A stretch of 64,000 nucleotides of DNA from Pseudoscleropodium purum. Lineage: Eukaryota > Streptophyta > Bryopsida > Hypnales > Brachytheciaceae. Positions 23,570-35,500 of the stretch are shown here, in pieces (the stretch's first letter is position 1; each line of letters begins with the position of its first letter). The notes under the pieces are model-generated. The model made no database searches and was not told the origin of the DNA. It saw nothing but the letters and a program-made list of their open reading frames with translations. The DNA is taken from the NCBI GenBank assembly GCA_963969395.1, contig OZ017802.1:20491410-20555409 (forward strand), given 5' to 3'. The position numbers and the translations under genes were made by a program.

Positions 23570-26500
23570 ATGCATCAATTGGTAACGCTCGTAACAATTC
23601 TTGTTGCAACGTCATGGCTGCCACGAGGACACTCAGTGAGCGTGTTTGTAAGCGGTGTCAACTCAATTACCCGCATGAAACTCCCAGCCAACAAATACCT
23701 CAACGCTTCCACAGCTGAAATGCAGCAGGCAAGCAACTATTCATAACCAGTTTAGGGCTGGTATTCATACATGAGCTCTATTCATACCTGGGATTTGACT
23801 AGTGGCAAAGTCGTAGCAGGATTTCAGCAGAAATTCGTGTCAGGGACTCCTGTGGCTCCTGTGGCTCTATTGACTTTCTGGCTGTCTACAGTCGACTTCA
23901 GAGAGTTTACAAATTGCCGATTTTTACCGTTCAAAGTTGTTTGGCATAGCAGCGAGGGTTTCTTTTTCAATTTCTATGAAGTGCCAAAGTGGCGATATTA
24001 AATGGTATAGTGGTGCTCCAAATTTCAAAATTCATCCACATATTGGATAGAAAATTTCACCTTAGTACACATCACATGTCCATAATTTTGTTTTCATCCA
24101 CAACTTGGCGATTTCATTCAATTTTTTTTCATTTGAAGTTTCCTAGCAATTTATTGTTGGTTTTTTGCATTTTTTTTTCTATAAGTGTGGTGCTAGGCAC
24201 AAAAATATGGTGCAATTTTGCACGAAACTATTGGAAAAAAAACCCATTGATAGCATGGAAAAGGATTAGAATTTACACACTTGCATAATTATCATTGAAA
24301 CACTACAGAATCCCAATGAAGTTCCCCAAATTTTAGTTTAAAAAAAAACCCTCCATTTTAAGTGAATTTTCAAAGTTAATTTTCAGGGTTGTACATGATA
24401 TTTAATGTTGGAATTGAATTCAAAGTAGAATTTCAGACTTCACTCTGGCATAGTATAGTAATTATTTCAGAAAAATGTGAACTAACAAAAGTTGGGGATT
24501 CAAACTACCTTTCATCTTCAAAAAACTATTTGTGATTTTGAGTCTTCAAAATCATAGACCTTGACTTCATAGATTAATTTAGTTCAATTTTTTTTAAATA
24601 TTATTTTACTATGCTTAAAACAAGTTCTCAAATTCTATTTTGAATACAATTTCCACTTTTCACTTAACTACAAGCAGTTGAGTTCCTACTAATACTATAG
24701 CTTGATTTCCACATAGAATGCTTTACCTCCGACCACTCCATATGTATTATAGAAAGAATTTATGATTCATTCCTAATTCACATAAGTCACATAATTTGTG
24801 ATTATGATACAATAGAATGTAAATGCATTGTATCAAATTCCAAAATAAAACAAAATTTTTGTAACATTGATTGTAAATAAGCTCATGGCTTTTACAATGG
24901 TTATGCCTAAAGTAAAGCAAATGGTTCGACACTTGGTACTAGCCTGTATGATTCAACTAAGTGATTGTTTAAAATTTGAATTAAGTTAAGGATTGCATAC
25001 ATAAAGAAGACATTGACCAACTAAATTATGAAAATTGAATATTAGCATTCAATATATGAATATGAAGCACAATATAATCACCTTAGTTGTAATTGTGTAT
25101 TTATTAAAGTGAGATCACTAACCCTCAACAAAAAATGATCATTCAACAAGATGTATTACAATTTGCCTGGGGGAGTCACTTAGTGCATCTATTTAAACCG
25201 TGTGCATTCTAATTTTTGCCCCCCTATTTTCTTTTTAAAATTTAATTGAAATCAATAAAATTTTAATTCATAGATTTTTCTATTTTGAAAGTTCATATTT
25301 CGAATTATTGATATTTTTATATGTTGATAGTAATTAGTTACAAAGTTTAAAAAAAAATAAGATACATTGTGAAGTTGAAAATAATTTTTCACCCCCTATT
25401 TACTCTTTAAAAACGAGTCTAAAAAATGAACAAAAAATACCTAAAAACAGCTCTCTATTGAAAGTTCACTTTCCATTAATATTGATGCAATAGAAATGTT
25501 AATGTATTTTCTATAAATGTTTGAGTTGAAAAATATTAAATTCTAGTTCATTTTTCAAACTACTTTAGTTTTAATTTCATATGTTATTTAGATTGACAAT
25601 TTTTGGCAATAGAAACTTACAGTCATTATTAATCAAAGCTCAAAATTATAGGCTGGAATTACAGTTCATTTTAAAGAGTAATTAGGGGGTCCAATTTTTT
25701 TTAAACATGCAGTTCAAGGGGATATACTAAATGAGTTTCTTGAGACAATTTGTTACTTCTTTATTCTTCATGTTGTCTTGCACGTTCTTTGGTTCAAATA
25801 AATCTAAATCCTTGATGTCTTGAAATTTGTGATCTTTTTTTCAAATTTAAAATTAATTATAACTCTTTTTTTTATTGACACTAAAAATATTTTACTTCAA
25901 ATTTGATTTTTTGGGAACACAATAAAGACTTCATCTGTGATACATCATTTTTTTCAATGTGAGTCAAAATTGATGGCATACTTATTATCTACAACCATAA
26001 ATGTTGAATGTGACATTTGTATATATGTTTGTATGAACTTCATTGAATATTTTAATCAAGTTCATTGTTAGGAATAGTTGTTACCAAAAACACTACAATG
26101 CAAAATGAAAACCTTCAAAAAGGTCTTCATTTGATAAAAAATCTAACTACTACATAACAAAGCAGTATTGCCAAAAAGTAGATGTATTGTAATATGTGAC
26201 TCCCTCTTGGGGAACAGAAGAGACAAATTATTATTTTTCCAAGTAATATCCTCAAATAGTACATTTCATATAGTAGTAGGACTAGAGAGAGGTATTTTTT
26301 GGTGAAATTTTTTTTTTCACATTCAACCCACAATCAAATGATTTACTTTGATTCACATTTTCAAGTTCAAATTCATTCTAGTTCTTATTCATGAATTTCA
26401 ATTTTTTTTAAATGTACATTCCCACTAAGCCTTCAAAAAGCATAGCAACTATAATTGTGGTTGTTTGGTCACTTAGAGTTTCTATACTTCACATTTGAAT

Positions 26501-29500
26501 GAAGTATAAAATGATTTAAAAGATTCTATAATACCATGAATTTATTCACAAATAATTATTTTCACTTCAAAAAAATGCTTATTATATAAGGCTAAAAATA
26601 AAAGATTCCAAAAAAAATTTAATTTAGATATTGAAAGAAAAAGTTGAAAACAAAAAGCTAAAAATAGGATTCTAAAATAAGAGGATTAAAGTAAAAGAGT
26701 ACCATGGAATACATAAAGCTACAACATTGCAATCAAATTCACTCCACAATTTTTGAACAAATATATAGTCATCTATAATTCAAAAGATATACAAATTTTA
26801 AATTCAAATCTTCATCATAAGATTTCCTCTGGAAGTGGTTATAGCTACATTATATCATTTGCATTAAGCAATCATGGCTACAACATCAGAAAAACCAAGG
26901 TATGTCCTATAATTGGTAACTATTTCTCAATACATTATTTTGTTATATTCTTTTTAATTCATCATCTTTTCATCATGCTATATTGAATAAAAGCCTTAAC
27001 TTCAATTCATTGGTCATGTTGTAGGACACCAATACTAGTTCCTTGTTCTTGTAATTATTCTTGCAAAGATAGAGAAGGTGGAGTCAAATTAGTACATCCA
27101 AAGACAAAGAAGAGGCATGCCAATTATGATGTTATTGGGCAAAAAAAGCAACGAACTACTACAACAATTGAAGATTCAGAACCTTGTTTTTGTACTCGAT
27201 GTATAGGAAAAAACATTGTATTGACCCGGCAAACCATTAATCGTCATTTACAAGATGATCTTGAAAGGCAAGCACGTGCTCCACTACCTACTTCCCATCC
27301 ACATATCATTATAAAAAATAGGGTAGACCCTCACTCACTTAAACCTAGAAGACCTCCAAGATGATGTCCATGATGAAGAAGGTGACCAAGTTCAGGATGC
27401 CTTCCAAACCATACATACTAATCAGCCAACTACACATCATCATCAAAACATTCAGGGATCATTAGAGAAAACTCTAAAACTAAAGCTTTTAGAATTGCAG
27501 TCACTTCTGGATTCTGGTAATACATCTCTAACAAACCAAACCAAACTATTTACACTTCTTTTCCAAAACATTCAAGACATTAATATTACTAATGTTCCTT
27601 CTCCTACTAATTTCCAAAACTATAGTATAGGAACATTAATTAGAATGCTCCCTCATCCTTGGGATGGCACTCTAGAGGGGGCTCCTTTACCAGCATCTTT
27701 TAGAGATATGAATGAATTGTATAAAACTATGGGAATGTTCAAACCCTCTCGTTACAATCTATGCACAGGGAGTGCTAGTAATAAACATGAGCCAATTTTA
27801 ATGAAACCACTTACTGGAAGAGAAGATGACATCCAAAGTTGCACTGAGTGTGGTAAAATGAGAAAAGACATTTTATCTTTTGATTATTTACCAGTGATAG
27901 AACAAATATCACTATTATGCAACTCTAGAACTTTTTGTAGTGAGTTTTTAACTATGTGGAAAGCTAAAGATAGATGGCTAGATAAAGGATTAGATGATTT
28001 CCCAGCATCTATACAAAACTTTTGGGATGGTAGTAAAGTGAGACTCTGGAGTGATTTTTGGAATCCAACAAAATTATACGAGTTGCCTATTATATGTACT
28101 AAATGCAATACAATGTATTGTACTTTTCCACAAAGTAATCGGGCACTAGAGTTGGAAAAAGGATGGCGTGCAAATATCAATATGTACATATTCATTTGTA
28201 GAACTTGTTCACACCGCATCAAAGCTTCTCCACGTATGGTGAAGGTAATTATTTCATGTGGACTTTAATACTCTTGATTTTCATAGGGATTTTCAATGTA
28301 TATTTCTTTTTTAAATTTTACTAAAACTCTTTTCTTTACTTGATGCCAAGATATAAATGATGTACTATTTCTAACATATTAAAAGACATTTTGACAATTG
28401 AATATATGCAAGTGTAGGGGGATCCACGTAATTTTAGCATTTTGGCGCATTGGGATGGATTCCAACCAACAAGAACAACATACAAGAATTGTTGGACATT
28501 GGAAATTACTATACTTAATAGTAGTAAAACATCATCCATTGGGCCATTGCCTATAGTATTCATTCCTTTGTCATCTACGAAGTTGTATAAGTCTACAGAA
28601 TTCAATGTCATGAATTATTTCATGACCCCCTTTATTGATGAAATGGAAAAAGCTTATATTGAAGGATTCCAAGTTCAGTATTCATATGATCCAAAAAAAA
28701 TTCATGAAAGCCTTGTTCATTCAGAATGCAGGTCTTTTTTCATATCTAGAATGTTATTTTATTTTGTATTTGTTCTTTATTATTAATTTTTTTGAAATTT
28801 ATAGATTACTATTTTAAATTATTCAAAATTAGGGTTTCTAATCTTTTATCAATATATTTAATTTTTATTTTATATTATAAATTCATTTACTTTCAAATTT
28901 TTAAATTCAACACAATATTAGTTTTTACACATTATTTATATTTTGAAATTATTCACACACTTTTCACTAATCATGTGTGATATTATATATTTGGACCTTA
29001 GGATTCGTGCTGCCTTATTCATCTTCACGGGTGACCACCCTGCTCAATGTAAAGCAAGAAATTTAAAAGATGGTGGATATAGTTCTTGCCGTCGTTGTTA
29101 TGTTCCACAAGAACTTGATGATCAAAACAAATTAGTCTTCAAGGAAGACTTTGATCCTGATTTACGTATGGCTTCACCAAAATCAATTGATGATTTAAAC
29201 ACAGGAATGACTTCGTGGATGAAAGTCTCAACACCTGAACAACGTGCAACATTGTCAAATTCTTTAGGTAACCAACTTGTTTCATTTTTGTTATAATGTT
29301 TTGAAACTTAATAACATTGACAGCTTTTTAGTTGAAATTTCCTACTTCATTCAAAAATATATTGTTATTTAATTTTAGAATTCAGTGCAATTGCAATTTA
29401 TTCTACAATAACATTCAATCTTCTCTCTCATTGCAATTTTTTCCCATGTAGGCATCACTGGAAAATCTCCGTTATGGCGTTTACATGCATTATATGGATT

Positions 29501-32500
29501 TGATTTATCCTTAGATTTAGTATTTGATGGAATGCATTGTATATCTTTAAATATCTTTAAAAAATACATTGAAGAATTTATCAATACATATGGTAAAACA
29601 GCTAGTGAGAAGTCAAATATAGAAAAAGCACTAGCAATAGTGCATGTTGCTCGTTTGAAGACTATGGTAGGAAGATGGCCTCAAGCTCCTACCTCACGTC
29701 TCAAATTCTTCAAGGCAGAAGAATATCAATTATATATAATGTAGTGCCTTCATTACACCATGACTCACATTCAAGTTGATTTTAGATCAAAATTCATTCA
29801 TATTGGATTGGTTCTAGTGAATATTGGAAGACTATATTATTCTTACACTCGTACTTATGGATGGTCAATGCATGACATCAATATAGCACGAGAGTTATTC
29901 AAAGTTTGGAGAAAACTTTGCATTGAACATGGAGGACAAAGACAATCAGTTCTAGAGCATGTAGTAGGCGCTGGGCATTTGATGGATGATATATTACGAC
30001 ATGGTCCTCAAGATGTTTATTGGTGCTACAAATTCGAATGGGAGGTTAGTGCTTATATGCGAACAAGTAGAAATACAAATCATTACTTGTATGATGTAAG
30101 TTTTGCATTATACTACACTCGAATTTTATTTACAAATACGACCTCTCAAATGAACCATGATAATGATGGACTATATCTTGAAGATCGAGCATTGCTTCAA
30201 ATTCACAGTAAGATACAAGAGTCTTCAATGTGTCTCTATCCCATCACAAATCCAAAAGTATGCCCGGAATGGCATAACCAATGTATTTTAAAGGTTTCTT
30301 CTCAAGCAGAAGCTTTACTCATGTGGAAAAATCAATATCTAGTGCTACCCTCTGATTGCTCATGCAAAAATATGATACAACAAAAAGGGATTTTAATCGG
30401 ACCAAAACGGAAGAATAGAGTCACACCACAGACCCTTGGAGTACATGATTCATTGAAAACTCATTATACTGAGGACCATGCTTTCTATGGTGATGTGGAC
30501 AAATTGAACAATTGGATTTATCCTTTTCGAGCAATTGTATTAAAAGGTCAATTATATCAATTAGGGGATACTGTGGTTGTAAACTCCAATCCAATTCATC
30601 CTTCGAAGGTAGTTATAAAATCTTTTTTTGTGCATGAAGTTGATGCAGAGCTCAATGTATTCTTTGCTTCACAACATTTTGAAATGTTATGTGATAGTGA
30701 TAATAATCCATTGCTTCATCCTATTATGAATATGACATTTTTGGAGAAGACAATAAGACAACATTCGCAATTGATTGTTCATCCGGTCTCTTCAATTCTA
30801 CATAAATTCATTTTATTGCCTGCTCTAGGTAATCAAGAGTTGGAGCGAAATAACATTCAAATTGCTTATGAATTAGAGGACACAACACCTAGGTATCTTT
30901 AATAATCAATTACTATTAGTGGTACTACATAGGAATATATTCAAGTATTTCATTGATTATATTATATGAAATACTATTTTATTATTTATATTTTGTATTT
31001 GTTTTTCTTTTTTAAATATACATCACCTTTATTCCTTTTCTTTCTTTTTAATTGTTGTATCTTTGCTTTGATTTTGAATTTGTTATGTTAAAACATGTTA
31101 TTCCATGAGTTGTTCTTAATTGTTAAGTGTCCATTTTATTTTTATCCACTTAATCCTCACTAAAATCTCACAATGTATTTGATGAATTTAGTACACATGA
31201 TATTGTTACATGAAATCACAAAAATATTTTGGGAATTATTTAAAAATTTAAAATGATTTTTTTTTGTTATAGTCAAAATTATTGTGCATCTGCCTAAAAT
31301 AGTGTAAATTTTTAGTGACTACATAAATGATAGTAAATAATGATCAAGAAGGTGTAAGTGGCATATTTCTTGAACTTATCTAATTGGAGAAGCAATTGAT
31401 TTTTTCTAAAGCAATTTAAATGGGAATTGTGTTGGAACTCTAGGAAAAAAATTTCAATGAAAATGTAATTGACTTTAATTCTTTTTTAAATTGTTAAATA
31501 AAATTAGGTCTAAGATTTAACACAAAAGCTAAATTGTTAGTAGTTCTAAGATGGAATTGAAATACAATAATTCCAATGGTGACATTGTTCTAAGAAGCAT
31601 GTTGAACTTTGCCAAACAATGTTTTTAGAAAAATTGTGAAAATTGCATTCAAAAATAAATGCTACAAGTTATTTTTTCAAAAAGATTTTTACAGTGCTCG
31701 AAAAACAAGATTGATCATAACTTTTTCATCACAAGTCTAAATAGAATGAATCAAAGCTTCACATTTTGTCAAAAAAACAACATTTAAAAAAAAAAATTAA
31801 TCCAAATTAATTTTGACTTTTTGTGAATCTTTTGGGCTACTTGCAAATCTTTGTTTTTTACTTGTTGTGCCCTAACTTTTGCACTTAGGCACCAATCCAA
31901 AAAAATATTATATGTCCAAAAAGCGTGTGTGTTTTTCTAGCTTCACAAAAAGTTTCAAAAAATTGTAATAAGATTTGTTCAATTAGGAGGCTACCCAAAG
32001 TCACATTTTGGCCCTGTAGGGCCCAATTGAAATTTAGGGATTAATGTTCACATGACTTTGGAGTTTTAAATTAAATTAAATTTTTGAAATTGGAAACCAA
32101 AGAGACTTGGTATTTCTCAAGGAAGATAAATGTAATTGTATAATGAATGTCATTCAAAACATTAGTCATTTCTAAATGACTTTCCAATCCTCCAAACTAA
32201 TACCTTCAAAACCTTTGGAGCCAATAAACACCACTTTCTTGGTTTTGAAGGCCCATTTTGCTACCGCTTCAATGACTGCAGAATCTTCCATAGACCTTGC
32301 ATTCTTTATTTTGGGATATGACTCATGAAGTTTCTTCCTATCTCCAATCCATGTCCGAACAAATTTCTCTACATCAAACCGAGAGTCAACACCCATTAGC
32401 TTTTGTACTAGAGTTGTCTTGTCAAAAAATGTGAGTTCTTCCCATTGAAGATCTTCTATGGATGCATCTCTAGATACATCGGAGACTTTCTTGTTTTTTT

Positions 32501-35500
32501 TGGATGTTGAAGGACCCCCCTTTCTTATCCGCTTACTCCTTCGAGAGATTCCTTCGTCCTCTTCAATCCCAATATCAGGAACTTGTTCTGGGACAAGACC
32601 TTCTTCATTCACACCCATGTCTTCTCCACAAGCATCAATGTTTGCATCTTCTACAATGTTGTCAACGTTGAGAGTAGTAAGGGCTAAACCATCATCCTCA
32701 CCTTCCACATCTTCAATGGTTCTTCCATCCTCCTTCTGTTTCTCTACACGCTCATTGTATATTTTTTGATAGTTTTGTTTGTGGTCCATAAAATAGAGGT
32801 AGACATCATCTACCTCCCACCGCAATTGTGAAGATAAACCATTGATAACAAATTGAAGTGCTCCCAAACCATCAATCCTCTGCTCAATGAATTTATTGCA
32901 TTTTTTTCTAGCATCTATGTTGTTTTTATAGTTTGAAAATAAAACATCATAAACTTCTTCATCAGCAGGATTTGTAAACCACCAATTGATTTTGGCTTGA
33001 GCATCAAGATAATCTAAATATGCAGAATAATGGTATGTATGAAGATACTTCCTGCCATAGAATTTGTCACCACTTGCATTTTGGGAGTATTTGGGGGCCT
33101 TCATACGAAATATGCGTTCACGAGTAGGTCCTGGATCTGCCTCCATAACCGTCACGCCAACTCCAACATTTGAAGATGTAGCACCCTTTGTCCTCCTTCT
33201 TGCAAATGGCTTGGTCAGTGTTGAAGTAGATGTGTTGACTGCGGGTCGGGCAAGTGCACCGTGATGGGGCGCGGTAGAAGCCAGCGGCTGCGACTGGGGA
33301 CGAACAAGATGGGGCGCGGCCGAAGCCAGGGGCTGCGACCGGGGACAAACAAGATGGGGCGCGGCAGAAGCCAGGGGCTGCGACCGGGGACGAACAAGAA
33401 GAGGGGGTTGAGTAGGTCCTGAGAAAAGAGGTAGACTACAAGTTGAGGGAGAGGGAGACGGTCGACGAGAAGAGACAAAGGGCCGAGAGAGTGAAGAGGA
33501 TAAGCCGTGAGAGGTAGCGGACGGAGGAGAAGGGACAGATGAAGGAGAAGGGACCACGGAGGGTACAGAGAGTAGAGGTGCGGCGGAGGGGGACGGTAGC
33601 AGTGGTTGCAATTCCTTCAGAATGGCAACAACCTTGGCGAGATCCTCTGCACTCAAATTCGAAAGGAATTCCATGATTGCAAGAGAGAAGGGGTGAAGCA
33701 ATATGAGTTTGTGATTTAGAAGTGCTATTTTGATTGATTTATAAGGTTTTTTACGTGGTTGGCATTTGCGTAAAGAATGCCCTTGGTAGTGGTAGGAAGT
33801 TTGTGAAGAAACATCCTTTCTTCTTGAAAGATTTTTTGGATGATGGAGACTTGGCACATTGGAGGACTTGCAAGTGGCCTTTCGCAGTTGGAGGACCTCC
33901 AAGTGGCCTTTTGCAGTTCCTCGCCGAGCTTGGCCTTTCGCGGTTCCTCGCCGAGCTTCCGTTTTTTTTGCCGGTGGTTGTATCCCTAGAGTTTCGGAGG
34001 TTTGGAATTAGGGTTTACGGGATTTTAGTTACGAGTTTGCTTAGTTTGCAAACCAGCTCGCTCCATTCTCGTCGGCGCCACCGGTAAGTCACGTCATAAA
34101 ACCCCTGCTTGGCTTGGAATTCTACTTTGACGTAATTTCACGCATCTTAGAATAAGATTGGTCATTCAATCTCTTAATTTGTATTTGTATTTGTTAGTGC
34201 GCTTCTAATGTTCAACTGTTAGTCACTAGCAACAATCCACTGTTGCACAAACCAACATCAGAAAATACGTTTTGTAGTGATTCAAACTAACAAACTTTCG
34301 AGGTCAAACATTTCACTCAGTCCGAGATGGTTTTCAAGTAGGGTTGATGTCATTTTGAGTGTGGTCTGCAAGTCACAGAGAAAATATTGCTGCTGGATCG
34401 TTCAGAGTGGTGGTGAAGGGATAATGTAAACGTAATTAGATTTGGAACAAGAGTTGAGATCCAACTGTTGGGTGTCTGTGTGTGTGCAGGATATGCAGAG
34501 CCGGGGTCCATTATGGCCATTATGGGACCCAGCGGGTCGGGCAAGTCGACATTGCTTGATACTTTAGCAGGCAAGTGATAATTTACAATGCATATGTTTG
34601 TAGTGATTCAAACTAACCAACTGTCGGTTTCTATTTAGAGTAAGTGCAGTGTCATTTTGAATGGTCTCCATTCTTGCTCTCAGTATGCAATCTGTTTGCT
34701 CATGCTGCAGGACGACTGGCTCCCAATACAGAGCTCACCGGTGACATAATGCTCAATAGAGAGAAGAAGTCCACTCTCTCCTATGGCGCTGCGGTAAGCT
34801 CGCCTAGTCTAATAACCCTTAAAAACCCCAAGCATTCAGGGTTTTAAAATGTCCAATTTCATTGATCGCATGGTAAAAATAAGAAAATTCAGATGGCACC
34901 AGGGTTTTTTCAATCACCGAGAATCAGTAAAAGAACGCTGCATATGTTGGTTCGAAAAACTAGAACTAAAACAATCCTGAAGCAAAAGAAAGTCTCCTTA
35001 TGACATACTCAAACTGCTAAGTAGATATAATGGTCCATCTGATCCTCTCTGTCCTTCACTCGGCAGTAAAAATCCATGTGAAACGCATCTGAAGTTTCAT
35101 TTGAAATGATAACTGCCAAGAGGCTGGAAGGAGCACTGATATTGTGAGCTTCGATCGCACGTTGATGCATTCGGAATTCTGTCTCACTAGATAGATCGGT
35201 TCTGAATGTGTGGTTTGTTGGCCTGCACAGGTTGCTGGTGTGAAGAAACGTTGGCCGCCACCATGAAGCCGTTCCCGCTGGATCATGCACTGAGCTCCGC
35301 AGCTCTGCAGTTCACAAGAAGCGAATTCATGACATACATTTTGGAGACGAAGGTTCCTGGACTTCACTTCAATGTCAACGACGAGGAGAGGCTCCCGAAA
35401 TCCAACATGTCGACCGACATGTTGCCTGCAGGAAGACCTCGGATTGTTGACGGTGCTCGTGAAGACCACATGATAGCAGGGCATGCACAGAACGAGGAAG

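Noticed and set aside
32458..33264. Plus-strand open frames opposite the nested gene
   Set aside because: They are antisense shadows of its long GC-rich reading frame.
24303..34275. A complete 10-kb CACTA element bounded by CACTACAGAA (24303) and a CACTACAAAA complement (34275)
   Set aside because: Only about ten terminal bases agree, the flanking trinucleotides differ, and the right-hand motif is part of a block duplicated at 34593, so it is better explained as intron sequence of the captured ABCG fragment.
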